Positions 13,482-25,900 of a DNA stretch of 64,000 nt are shown piece by piece. The position numbers and the translations under genes are program-made. Below the pieces are notes generated by a model. The model was not told the DNA's origin and did no database searches. It worked only from the letters and a program-made list of their open reading frames with translations. The DNA is from Acanthochlamys bracteata. Taxonomy: Eukaryota; Streptophyta; Magnoliopsida; Pandanales; Velloziaceae. Within the stretch, counting starts at the first letter, position 1, and every line of letters begins with the position of its first letter. The stretch covers positions 7,720,501 through 7,784,500 of the forward strand of contig CM034131.1 in the NCBI GenBank assembly GCA_019914995.1, read 5' to 3'.

Positions 13482-14252
13482 ATGGCCACCCTCACTGCTA
13501 ATGCTCTTGCCACAACCATCCCTCATGTTGCCCTTGTATCAAAGGGGTCAACCTGCGCCTCATTGCCTGTTCTTGGTGAGTTGTCCATTAGATTTTTTTT
13601 ATAGCTGCAGTCGATGCATGTTATCTGCTTCACAGTCTGCAGAAAACTGTTAGAACTATCAGATTTTCTTATTCCATGCTATAAAATATGTACGCATACT
13701 TCAGGGAGAGATAAATCTACAATCTCCATCTCAAAAGCACTAGAATAATGATTCTGCAACTAGAAATATCAGATCATCACTAAAACAATCTGGCCCGAAT
13801 TCTGGGCCGAAATGTTCTTATACTGACATGCATAGACAAAGCGCTACTGTGTTAAACTTTAGTGTAGAAAAGCACCACTTTCTCACCTAGAACACCATAG
13901 GTTTTGATTTTCGTAATTCAAACTGATTTTATTGGCATGAATGTCCTACTCAGGTTTACCTCAGATGAAAATCACAGGTGGAAAAGTCAGGTGCTCTGCA
14001 TCCCAGGAGAAGGCCACAGGACTTCCAGCGATTGCTGCTTCATCTCTGCTTGCAAGTGCTGTCAGCATGTCTGGTCCTGCACTAGCCTTGGTCGATGAGA
14101 GGATGAGCACAGAAGGAACTGGTCTCAGCCTGGGACTGAGCAACAACTTGCTTGGATGGATCCTGCTTGGCGTGTTCGGCCTGATCTGGGCTCTTTTCTT
14201 TGTCTACACTAGCACCCTTGAGGAGGATGAGGAGTCTGGGCTATCCCTCTAA
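13482..14252 (+). CDS. psbW: Photosystem II reaction centre W protein, chloroplast precursor
   Basis: Nuclear-encoded PsbW, a single-span thylakoid membrane subunit that stabilises PSII dimers and supercomplexes. Two exons, 13482-13575 and 13954-14252, joined in phase 1 to give 130 aa. Residues 1 to about 45 form a Ser/Thr/Ala-rich chloroplast transit peptide. A second hydrophobic stretch, [16 protein letters not shown], resembles the thylakoid-transfer signal and ends in the ALA processing motif. The 54-residue mature chain starts [12 protein letters not shown] at residue 77, has one transmembrane helix ([20 protein letters not shown]) and ends in the acidic tail [12 protein letters not shown]. 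Length and motifs match the family fully. The hAT-like element immediately upstream may have altered its promoter. Confidence 0.96.
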
Positions 14253-15563
14253 GAAGGTGGTCTGCAAGGATGGAGGCATAAAGGTTTTAACAGTTGATGA
14301 ATATCTGTTTGTACTTTGGTTTAACTAAATGGAAAGTCAAGTAATCACCTATAAGTATTTTAGTTGTTAATATATTCTTTCTAGATGTTCAAAGTGCTTC
14401 ATATTTCAAAAGAACAAAGAAAGGAAATACACCTTGAGTGCATACAGGTACATTCCCCACAGAGACGCAAAGATATCCCAAAGCCTTGTCTGAACCTACA
14501 ATAAGATGCCTATAAAAATAAATGCAGTGAACATATTTGTCTGTCAACTGACAATTGCTGAGACTAGTATCACTTGAGCAAGTGCAGCTTAATAGGAAGA
14601 TTGGACGGCACCAAACAGGTTATCCTGAGTTTGATTACTGCAGTGTATGTGTGAAAATGAAAAACTCACAATGCAGACAAACAAGTAGGGCAGTCATTAC
14701 AGTTTCATTCATGTCTGAGCAACGACTGAAAATAATTACATGGCAGGAGTATCAGCTTTGGTTGCTCATGCAGAAAAATGATCATATTCATCATAATGGA
14801 AGAGGAGCAGGGCAGGACCGAAGTGGAAAAGATAAACACTGTTACTGCAGTTGATATACAAGTACAACAACTAATAGATCAGTCACAAGCACCATATGCC
14901 AACAACAATCCTAAAACCAAGCAGATGATCAAGACAACAAACTCGTAGAAAGTAGGCTTCAGATAGAACAACTTGTAGATGCTGCAGCATGAAGTGCCGA
15001 CATAAAGAGCCATATGCAGACTGAGATTTGGTTACCTTTGTTTGAAGAACATAGCTTTTGCATCTCACGAAGTAGAGACTCTTTATAAAGGAGCTGCTCT
15101 TTGGGTCCTTCTGCAGACCAACCTGTTTGGAAATTTTTCATTGATTCAATAAGATAAAACTGCTGTAGCACCTGTGCCAAAAGAACTGGAAACCTAACCC
15201 TTTGGTTATTAGCTCTATCACAAGATACGGGCAGAGAGTTGATATATCCCACATTGTCTATTATTATACAAGGCAAATAAAAGAAATTCAACAGTGTACA
15301 TAGCACTAGACTTGCATCAGTATGTCAAACCTTAGTGCTTACATCTACACACAGAACCTCTTAATAAGGAGAGCATCCACAAAAAATTTCTATGTTATCA
15401 TCGTGCTGCTTTCTCTCATATGTTCACAAAGATTTTGTATAAATGGAAGAAAGAAAGACTTGTTAAAGAACGGTCCTTCATGCTCTAAAACCCACTCACA
15501 CAAACGGAGATGCAGTCTAAAAAAATCATATATCTAAAGAGAAGGACGCCATCATTTGATTAT
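14253..15563. other. Spacer after psbW; possible minus-strand coding remnant
   Basis: Holds the psbW 3' UTR. On the minus strand around 15125-15038 a segment reads GWSAEGPKEQLLYKES followed by LLREMQKLCSSNKG and then a GTAACC donor-like site. Further on, around 14970-14883, another frame reads a hydrophobic segment, KPTFYEFVVLIICLVLGL, and ends at a stop. The two cannot be joined in frame with the splice sites I see, and I recognise no family. It may be a decayed or misread small membrane-protein gene. Confidence 0.25.
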
Positions 15564-17200
15564 CAACCGTTTTGATAGTTGTGCAGCTTATAGAACAAAA
15601 ACTTTCCAGCATCATTCTCTAACCGTACAGCCATGAAGCCTCCACTAGGCAGAAATCCACACATCGTGGATACTGCATGCTGACTCTAGGGGCAGGCCAG
15701 TTTGGGAAGACGTTAAAGGATGAACGTGACGAGCTTAATAGCATTCTCTTTATGCTTGAGATCATTGCTAGTAACTGAGAATCTGGATTGAATTTTAGAT
15801 GATCGATGTTAGTTGTCAAGTTCTCAATAGTCTTAAGTGGCCTTCTTTTCCCCTCAAGAAACTCATCTGTTGTAAACATTCATGACACCACTGCCTGATC
15901 CAGCTGCACACAATGTACTATCTGGTGAAGCACATAGTGCAATACCTGTAATGCAGCCCTCATCAGCAGCCTTATGGATGCACTTCCTTGTCCAAGATCC
16001 CAGTAGAAGACATGGCCAACGCCACCACAGCTCATCAGTTGTTTCCCATCATTGACAAATGCCAAAGAATATAGTGTTCTTTCCATTCATCTTAAGAGTC
16101 CCAATGAGCTCCTTAGTTTTTTATGATACCAAAAGAACATAGTGTTCATTCCTTTTGAATGCAATTGTGCTTGAATAATGAAAACCTCAAAAGATTCCAG
16201 CCTCTTCTCCTCTCTACCGACCAATGGACCAATCCTATCAACTGCAGCCTTTACCAAGTAAAATATGCAAAAGAACTTCCTTCTACCAGACGATTACTTG
16301 AGATCCATCAGGCAAGAAGCCTTGTGGACAAGACAGTCTTCTATAAATATACTCTGGATTTTTGGATTTCACCTCCCATCAATCTGAAAAAGCCTCAGCT
16401 GGCAGTTTATCCTGCAGCTAGCAGTAACTGGCAATTCCCTGTGAAACTTAACTGAATTTATGGGGCCATTGGATGGCTCTTGAGAACTGGCATCTGTCAG
16501 CCTTGAGTACTCCAAGCACCCAGGAAAGAGTTTAAATTGCTTCTAATGACAAGCTCGGGTATTGCTTCTAAGGCAGAACCTTCAACATCCTCATAACCCC
16601 TCGCCACTCTGATGCCACTTTCATAATCTGAACCAATTTCAGAATCACTATCTCCAGTCACTTTCCTATCAAACTGAGCCCATACGGTGCCTGGGCTGAG
16701 CTTTGCATGGAGCTCATGCAATCTCGACAAGTTATCTGCACCCCATATCATACTCTGGCCAGCTTCTTTCCTCAACTTCCTCAGCCTTCTGACACTCAAT
16801 ATGTCTACTCGCATTATCCTCCTTGCCGTAGACCCAAACCGGCTTCTTTTGTTTCTCAGATTGCTCACTTTCATCTCTATATCCCACACAATAATCTCAT
16901 TCCCAGTACCCACAACAAATGACGAACATCAAGCATGATATCAGTTGATTCTCCTCTGGTTTCTTTGCCAAACTCTGGTTGAGAGTAAAGGTTACGAAAG
17001 AAGCCTTCCAGCAGCTTCATCTCCTTCTCCTCTTCAAGGTTTTCGATTCTTGCAGCATCATCATCTTCTCTGTTCCTCTTCTTTCTCCTTCTCTTCAGCT
17101 GTCCGTGCTTACCTTCTGCCTCGTGGACTTCTCCAGCGAGAACATTTGGAAAATTCGTCTCATTAGTTTTCTCTCAAAGGACCTCATCTGCCGGAGTTTG
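15564..17200 (-). pseudogene. UTP18-like WD40 protein (U3 snoRNP/SSU processome), disrupted
   Basis: Intron-less minus-strand copy resembling U3 small nucleolar RNA-associated protein 18, an SSU-processome WD-repeat protein for 18S rRNA maturation. Successive fragments in changing frames match in order: KLLEGFFRNLYSQPEFGKE (about 17030-16970), RRLRKLRKEAGQ with LHAKLSPGTVWAQ (16800-16680), a region carrying PDGSQVIV (near 16310), LYSLAFVNDGKQLMSCGG and VFYWDLGQG (16075-15990), then GKRRPLKTIENLT, FPNWPAPRVSMQYPRC and FYKLHNYQNG, ending at the stop 15564-15566. At least four frame changes and several internal stops separate them, so no full-length product is possible. Arabidopsis UTP18 is also, I believe, intron-less, so lack of introns does not prove retroposition; upstream promoter-like motifs (17524-17594) argue against it. 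Confidence 0.85.
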
Positions 17201-17523
17201 TAAGAAATATCTATCCATATTATTGCCTCCTACAACAAGACATATATAAATAAGCTTAGATTTTTCACGAGTATCTAAGACAGAAAATTAGCTACTCTTG
17301 ATGAAGAAACAAATCGGAAATCAATACAAAATACATAAACCAAAAGAATGAAATTTCCAAAATTCACAAGAAAACAATAATTTATCTATCTATTATTACT
17401 ATTACGGAAAATTTTGAAAGAAAATAAGATGAAGACCACAGTAGAGAGTTATTGCGCACCGACTTCACCAACTTCGCCGACGAGCGTCGTTGATCGCGGC
17501 CGTCGGCTATTAGAACTCTCAGT

Positions 17524-17594
17524 CTAGGGCTTATCAAACAAAACCCTTTCGAAATGGGCCTGACTTAATTGTGACCGTCACCAGCTTCGGGCCC
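17524..17594 (-). promoter_or_regulatory. Site II-like and telo-box-like motifs upstream of UTP18 pseudogene
   Basis: Contains TGGGCC (17555-17560), GGGCCC (17589-17594), AAACCCT (17540-17546) and AGCCCTAG read on the minus strand (17524-17531). Site II elements combined with telo-box motifs are typical of plant ribosome-biogenesis promoters, fitting an ancestral UTP18 promoter. They lie in the head-to-head spacer shared with the FBL17-like pseudogene. Function is inferred from motif and position only. Confidence 0.4.
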
Positions 17595-18036
17595 AAACTT
17601 GGCTACAGCCCACTTAAAAAGTTTCAATACAGCTACTAGCTAATTAATGACTAAATTAAGTGGTAATTAATTGTTAACGATGAACTACTTAGTTTTGGGA
17701 GACATAAGTTACAAAAATATTTTAGGAATTTTTTAAAATTAATTTTATTTTTATTTCAAATATATGTACTATATAGATAATTTATAACGTATTTATTTAA
17801 TATTACTAACTTGTTTTTAATACTATAAAAAATTATTTAAAAAATTAAAATTGAAGTAAATTTTTATAAACTGTAATACGTACTATCAAATCACACTTTC
17901 ATTCCGAATCAAAAGAAATTGGAGCGAATTAATCTCCGCTCTCCCGCCATTCTTTTTTCGGACACATTCATCGCCCCATAACAAAACAAACTAACCGAAT
18001 TCCTCTTTCCAACTCAATTCTCTCTCTTTCTCTCTC

Positions 18037-21000
18037 ATGTTGCCTACCGGCTCAGTGGCCGCACCGCCGCCGCCACCGCCCTCGGTGAAACGGCTTGGCA
18101 ATTACAATTGTGGCCGATGTGGTCTTCCTAAGAAAGGCCACGTGTGTACTTCTCATAACAACAACATCAAAGCTGCAACGCTTTGTTACCTTCTCAACCA
18201 CGCTGTGCGCTCTCCTTCGGCTGGGACAAATTTCCGGCAGTTTGTCTCATTGAGATTTTACGACGGTTGGGGCCACGGGAGCTGGTGACGGCGGCGGCGG
18301 TCTGTCGTGGGTGGAGGGACAGTGCGAAACGCGTATGGAAGTCTGTGGAAGAGGTTAGGATTAATGTGGACCAAAGGACGCAGGTCGCATTTGTTGGTTT
18401 TGTTCTTCACAGTTGCGGGGCTACATTGGTCCGCCTCACCCTTACGATGGAATGGTTTGTTTGATTACATGTTTAGTTTGAGATACTGACGAAAGAACGG
18501 TTGACTTGAGCAGATATCTATGGTAATTTTGATGGTAGGAGATTTGTATGCTTTTGTTCTTTGTGACGTGTCGACTTACATGAGTTGAATGAACATATTT
18601 AGCGAACGCTTTGGTGGGGAAAAAAATGGATTTAAGGAATTTGAAACAGTTTGATTATCCTGGTTTCTCTTTGGGGCCAGGATGAATGGATCATTTTGGT
18701 GGTTGTTCTTCAGTTTTTATGCAAATGTTAATGCTGTGAAATGAATGTTGCGACATTTAGTGGACTGATAAAAGGAGCAAAAGCAATTCCCCCAAAGAAG
18801 ATGTAGAAACAAAAGTTATTTAAGGGATAATGCTTTTCTTTTAGTTAGAGAGTAAGTTCTTGGTGTTTGCAGCACTTACAAGTTCTTAATAATGAGAGGA
18901 ACTTTGGCTATTCTTCATCAGTTATTATTCTTTCTTAATCATGCTGCAAGTCACTCCAGTGGATTAGGAAGCTCCAACTGGATGGATTATAAGCCCTAAA
19001 ACAGACTATATGAATTTTATTATTTCCTTCAAAGGTCATAGTACTTGCCATTTTTTTTGGAACTTGAAGGCCATAGGAAACTAGCTTTTGAGAACTAACT
19101 TTGAGTATCCGAAGAAAGAATCACTGTTTATGAACTGTCTAAGATCTTTTTCTTTTGTTGCAGTGATGTGCTTGCTATGTTGTTAGCTTGTGTGGCATTC
19201 TCATGCCCTAATTTGAAGGCTTTTGATATCAAAATGGCAAAGCATTCAGAAAGTAGAATAACTGGGTGAGTCAACAAACTTTGAATTCAGCTTGAATTGC
19301 ACATTTTGACCATGCGAGCGAATCTTTGAGTAAAGTGTTTTGTCTTTGAGCTGAGAGTTGGATCATTCTAGAAGCATTGCTCAGAAATCAGTAACATCTA
19401 ATTTGCTAGAAAAATCTAGTTCATTAGCTTTTAATTTTTTATCCATTCTACTGGCTTGTTCATTAGCATTCAGTTAACTAATTTATATGCCATTTTACTT
19501 ACTGCTGTTCTAGTGTTTTGGAACAGTATACTTTCTTTGTAAAGTTGGTGTAAGGAAAGTTTCTTTTGAATAAATGTTGGACTTATAATATTCTTGTTCT
19601 GTATGCTCAGCAACATGGATGCATTCTATGTCTTTTCTTCTTTTGAAAGAAAGCGCATAGCTTTTACGGTTGCAATCTCAGTGTTTTTTTGGCTAGCAGC
19701 ATTGGGAAGTTAGTTTTGATACTTCTGCAGATCTGAAATGGTGTTTTGTTTGTGGAGTATATACTGCACCATATAGAGTTTGTAATGCATCTTCACTGTT
19801 AGATCCCAATACGTACATGAATAGCACCATGCATATGCAGAGCACGAAAGTTAGCTCAAAAGTTACTGGAGTCGCTCTTCTGCTTGGATGAAACAGGTCT
19901 TCTCTCTTGCTGTTCCATGGCCTTCAATGTTTGTATATTTCAGGGAGGATTTGAGCCACTTCGTTTCCGAGAAGCGATACCTTTCAGTTCTGAAAATTGA
20001 AGGATGCACAAATCTTGGTTCTCTCAATCTTTACTCCTCCACTCTGTCAACGCTTTGGCTTTCAAATCTTTATTGCATCACTAAAGTGGTAGTTATTACT
20101 TTATGGTAGATGTACTGGTGTGGATCACACTGCTCCATGTAGAAGTGTGAGGGTGTTCTTTTGTGCATTATGTGGTTAATTTGAGAAAGGTTCCATGTAG
20201 GTTATCAACTGCCCTTGCCTTAAAGAGCTCTCTCTTGACTTTATTTGGCTAGCAAGTGATCCACAGATCTTGTCGCAATGATCGATTGTTTCGGATGTAC
20301 CTGTCAACAGTTGGAACGTGTCCATATTGCATCAATTCATCTTTGTTATGAAGCTGTACATGCTATGACAGGTGCAATGTTAAGGTCTGTTTATGGTTTT
20401 GCTTCTTTGTCTCTGTTTTGATTTTTTGTTCTTTTGTTGCATAATGTGAGAATATGTAGTTGTATGTCATGCCCTTCTCACTAAAGTAGACATTTGGCAT
20501 CACCTTGTGTAGTCACCTCAATCGTTTTTATTCTTTCAGCCTACTGAAACAAGTTGATGCATTTTGCAGGAATTTGCAAATGCTATCATTGGTTCTTGGC
20601 TCATGGCAGATGCATCACTTGGTGCTATAGGGTCATCCTATGATAGTTTGGTTCTCCTTGATTTGAGTGGGTATGGTTTACCTTGAATACCTAAGAGTAC
20701 ATCAACATTAGGTTATGTACTTTGTCTGCTTGAAATAGAAATCTTTTCACTGGTTTCATTTTTGCTGTTCCAACTTGTATGCTTTGTGTTTCAAATTTTA
20801 ATTTTTCTTGTCTATTACAGATCCAGTATAACTGACACCGGCATTGGGGTGCTATGCAATGCTTATGCACGGACTCTGTTGAGGCTCTTTGTTGCTCTTT
20901 GTCCTAATATCAGTGCAAGTAGTTTACTTCTCTGTGTTTTCATTGTATGCAATCATTTCTGTGTATATATGGTGAGCTTAGCATCAAAATATTTGCCTCC

Positions 21001-22091
21001 ATTCAGGCGGCATCCAATTTGTGACAGCACAATTACCACTTCTTCAGCTTCTTGATTGTGGAATGAGTCTCTGTGGTATTCCCCCTAACAGTAACGCCAT
21101 AGATGCTGAATTCTTTAATTCTGAACATAATCTGGAACTTAAAAGATGCCAGAGGCTGGCCAACACAAAATCAAGTCAAATGCACCGGAAATTGATAATT
21201 AAGCATCGGGCATTTGAGAAAGCTCAGTTATGGGGCTGCTCTGGTTTAGATGTAAGATGTCAAACATTGACAGTGCCTTTCAAATCTTTCAGATATTTTT
21301 GTTAAACTTGCTTAAATACATGTAATGTGATGTAGGGATTGTCTCTTGATTGTCCAGAGCTCAATGAGCTCAACTCAACTCATGTACAACTCTGCATCCA
21401 GGTTTGTCACTACTGTTATTGTTATTAGTATTTTCAAAGGTCTCCTCCACCTGATAGTCCTCTGGCATTGTTGCAGAAAGGTTACAGCTTCAATGTCCTA
21501 GACTCAAAAATGTGTACGCTTCTGGATGCCAGCAGATGCTAACTGGTGTTATTCGAAAGCAGGTATTAAAGTCTTTCATGAACCATCTATAGTACAAGTT
21601 CCTTCGTGGAAGTTTGTGATGATTTCTATTTGACAAGTTGTGTTAAAACCTCCTTTCAAGAATTCATCTATCATAGTTTTGCTTATCATACTTACTGTAA
21701 TTGCAAGTGGTTTCCTTTGGGGTTTGTTTATTTACTACACCTGACCTTTCTTTTTGACATTTAGTGCAAAGATTTCTGCACCTTATGGCTCTTCAGTGAA
21801 AATTCTAGAAGGTGATTCTGCAGATTTTCAATGACTTCGCGACCAGCCAAGACCTTCTTTCTTGCTAAAGATTAGGTGATTGCTCAAAGAGGATTCAGGT
21901 CCCCAATGTGATTGTGCATAAGGTATAAAAATGCTTCACCTAGAGCATTCGTACAACTAGTAGTAGTTAGCTTTTTTAAAACTCCCTATTTACACAGCTC
22001 TCAATCTCTAGTAATATTTCCTTTATGCCCTTTGCAGCATTTGGCTGATGATAAACAAAATCTCATCCAACAAATTCATCGCATGCCTTGA
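18037..22091 (+). pseudogene. FBL17-like F-box/LRR protein, intron-containing, frame-disrupted
   Basis: Duplicate of F-box/LRR protein 17, the SCF subunit that in Arabidopsis targets KRP cell-cycle inhibitors, notably in the male germline. Exon-like blocks: 18037-18454, 19164-19265, 19944-20098, 20201-20384, 20570-20670, 20821-20918, 21007-21251, 21336-21401, 21477-21562, about 21760-21922 and 22038-22091. They encode NYNCGRCGLPKKGHVC, the F-box (FPAVCLIEILRRLGPREL) and leucine-rich repeats (VLKIEGCTNLGSLNLYSS, LLRLFVALCPNIS, LWGCSGLD). Frame breaks occur between the zinc-like motif and the F-box in exon 1, in the fourth block (stop after DPQILSQ), in the fifth after LVLGS, and at the eighth/ninth junction. 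The acidic linker normally before the F-box also seems missing. Retained introns show DNA-level duplication, not retroposition. Confidence 0.82.
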
Positions 22092-22954
22092 CACGTCATG
22101 GCAGTAAAGTTAAAATAGATCGTCACTCAATAATCTCTTTGGCTATTGAATGCAAGGTGATATATCATGCACGGATGCACCTGCAACTTCAGCCTTTGCA
22201 CAATAAACTCTTCAAAGGTGCACGACATGCATTTGGCAGCTACCTGTAAGTTGCATGCTGTTGCGTCTGGCTGCTGCATCAATGTAATAGTGGGCATGTT
22301 TAAGCGCTAGGTTTATTGTAAAGATTATTATTTGGTTGCACCTTATAAGAGAAAAGTCTGTTCATATTCTTGAACTGGTTATTGTGTTTGGTACCTTTGG
22401 TTACATATGTATAATTCATTGATAAAATTCCTAATTTACGGTATGGGTGTATATTGTGTGTGCGTATACGCGGCTTGTTAGCAATAGCAATGGGAGAGAG
22501 GCAATGCAGGCACTGCTCTTTGAAGGAAAATAAAACCTGCCCTCTTATCTTCTTAGAACTTGTATAGTGTTGTCTTTATTTCTGGAGACTTCAATTTGAA
22601 AGGAACAGAAGAAATGTAAAACAGCAAGAGAACAAGCTTTCCATGTTTTGGGAATCTCGCATTGCATTTACAAAAGCCCCATTCACCCGAGATGAGATAA
22701 TACGCTACCAAGCACGATGAATTGGTGGAAATTTCTTTTACCGAATAAAATGATAAGGATTTCTGTAGGAGTTCCTATCTTCGCATTTACACCAATCTCA
22801 AGGTTGTCAGCTCCTACTTTCAGAAAATAGCAAACCAACAATACACGCGCCCTCTGTGAACACTCGAACAACTTTATTGTCAAATTCTTAATCTGAAGGC
22901 TACTAACTGCACACGGACTGATTCTATTCTCTCTCTCAACTCTCATTGACGACT
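22092..22954. other. Spacer between FBL17-like pseudogene and kinase gene
   Basis: Former 3' region of the F-box gene followed by the upstream region and leader of the kinase gene. No supported ORF, tRNA or repeat was seen. Confidence 0.5.
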
Positions 22955-25900
22955 ATGGAACTCTCGATATCCCTCACCCAAAGTCAGGCTACCGTAGGCC
23001 TGCGACGTTCTTCCAATTCAGGTATATAACAAGTCCTGCATAAAATTTTGATCGAAAAAATCGAGGAAGAACTTTGTAGTGATTCTTAAGTTTTCATCTC
23101 AATCGCCCTCAGGTAAGATCAAGCCAGATCACAATTTCTGGATAAACTAGATTTATCTGAAGTAGTAAGTTGATTGACTCTTCCAATCGCTGATTGCCAG
23201 AAAGTAGAATGAAAAGTCCGTGTTCACCTACGTTTTTCCCTGTTTAATTAAAAGAAAATCTATATGACTGAGTTCATAACTGGCTCAATCGTACATTTTT
23301 ATTAGTTTATTAAACTTTGATTGATTGTTTAACTCCTTAATGGACCTTATGCTGCAATTTTATCTGCAAGTTTTTCCTTCCTTCCTTGTGTTGTGATTTG
23401 TGTGCCAAGTCACAATACGAGAATCTATAACGAGAACCTTTAGCTGTGGTGATAGTCCTCTTAATTTTGTTTTCAATGTGATGTAGAAAGTGAAGATTAT
23501 TCTGCTATCTGTAGGTGTGGTAGCAGTAAGGTTGTTGCAAAATGCTGGCTGGCCATTTTTTTCTGTGACTCAGATGCAAAAGAGCATAGAGAGAAGATCC
23601 CTTCAATCTTCCCCCATTGTACATAAGGTGCAAAATTATCTTTTTCTGGCCGTATATTCTTTCATGATTTTTAATGAATAACCCATCTATGCACTCAGGT
23701 TTATTCGTATCATAAACAAGAGGCACCTCTAGTGGAAGGCAGGTATGTCTCTTTCGCTGTGGTAGCCAGCTTTTCTTTGACAAAGTTTCGATCCTTGATG
23801 TACCTCTTGCACCATTTCAACTTGAACTAAGAATTCATACTTCCAACTTCTTCAAGAGATGAGTAGTCATCTTTAATGCTAATGTCCCTCATACTTTTTG
23901 TTTCCAAAATTGAAGGTCTATGGACGAGGTATATGATGCTCTAGTGGAACGTCTTCTTTATAGCGCAACTACTGCGATCGATCACAACATAAAGCAAGTA
24001 TTTCCTTAATAAAACAAGCATTGAATTTTTGTGTGTGTGTGTGTGGCGCGTGCTGCATGTGTGCTGTGTCTATTGAGGAGGTATATGATGCTCTAGTGGA
24101 ACATCTTCTTCATAGCACAACTACTGTGATTGATCACAACAAAAAGCAAGTATTTCCCTTATACAACAAGCACTGAATTTGTGTGTATACGCATGCGCGT
24201 CTGTGTCCATGTAATTGCTTTTCTCAGTGTGTTCATGCTGTGTGTGTGTGCGCTGGTGAGGTGGTGTGCATGTGTGTGTCCGTGTGATACTTTTATCTCA
24301 GCGTTCATGCAAAGAGCTTGTTGCATACTGGCTATGTTTGATTTAGATGTAGCAGGAACTTGATATCTTCAGGTGTACAGCTAAAGTGATATTTGGATTT
24401 TGTTTCCGTGCGAATATGAACATTGTTGCTGAGGTGTTTCAGTTTTTCATCTGTAGTTCTTCCTTGATTTTAATTTGTGCTTCAGTCAGATATCTGTTAT
24501 GCCTAGTGATTGCATTTGATAGTGCTTTGATAAAGGGAGGTCATTAAGAATCTCAACTCTAATTGCAATGCCAAGCAAGTTAACACTGAAATCTGCTGGG
24601 GAAAAAAAAAAGCTTATGACAATAGGACTTTTAATTACATTGTCTTTTGATTTCCTGAAAAAAAAAAAAAAAAAAAAGGAAAGTTATACATATGCTAGAA
24701 TTAAGAAGTTAGAAAAATACAGAACAAAATTTCTAACATAGCTTCCTTTGAACATAATTCCCAGATCAGGGTTTCTTTTGGGTTAATCCTAACCGTTGGA
24801 AATGCTATTTAAGGTCATTATTTTCTGGTTCTGCTTATGAACATGTGCCTGCACTGGTAAAAGAAGTTGTATGTGGTTGAATGACGTTCATTTTGACTCT
24901 GTTCTACTATGACCATTTATTTGTGAACTCTATTTCTGTATGCCTGTTTTTGTGTCCTATTATATAAGAAAACACTAGTGTTAATGAGTGAATAAGCAAT
25001 TAAAAGCTTTCTCTTAATGATAAGATTTTGATTCTGGTTTTGTTTGGTTATTCATCCAGGCAGTCTTATTTTTCTGAATTTCATAGAATTTTCTCTTGAA
25101 CTTGTACCAAAATATGACTCGGTCTTCCTTCATACCTAGAATTTATTTTCACTTCTGCAGATATCTTGTAGGTCTGGCGGGTCCTCCTGGTGCAGGGAAA
25201 AGTACTCTAGCAACTGAAGTAGTTCAACGCCTCAACAATAATCAGTCTGTTAAACGATCAAATTCTAGCACGCTATCAACATCTGATGGTTTTGCTATAG
25301 TGCTTCCAATGGACGGGTTCCATCTTTACCGTTCTCAACTAGATGCTATGGAGGTGACTTTGTATATGCTCTAGATATGCTTATGTTATGTACTCAAGTT
25401 GGTTTATCGAGTGGTAGTTCATTTTGTGATTTACTGAACTACTTTGCGCTTGGTCAATTTTGCTAGGATCCAGTGGAAGCTCACGCAAGAAGAGGAGGTA
25501 AACTTTTCCGAATTATGAAGTAATTTCTCTCCCCTTCATAATCATTCTAAAAGTTCCAAACTGGGTTCAGCCCCGTGGACGTTTAACCCAGAAATGTTCC
25601 TAAAGTGCCTTCGTACGCTGAAGGATCAGGTATCATGATATGACCGTTATTTTAATTATCTTTGTTTGAGCCTGCATTACTTTCTCTGAGTGTTATGCAA
25701 GTAGACAAACTACAAAGAATGGTGTGTTGTGTATATCCTCAGTTTAGAATTTCCTATGTTTGTGTCACAACAATCTTAAAGCTTTCTCAAAGCTGTACTA
25801 TACTGGATAAGTTGAGTTCAACTGGAGTATTCTAACTGGTGGACAATCTATTAGGGATCAGTGTTTGCCCCATCATTTGATCATGGTATTGGTGATCCTG

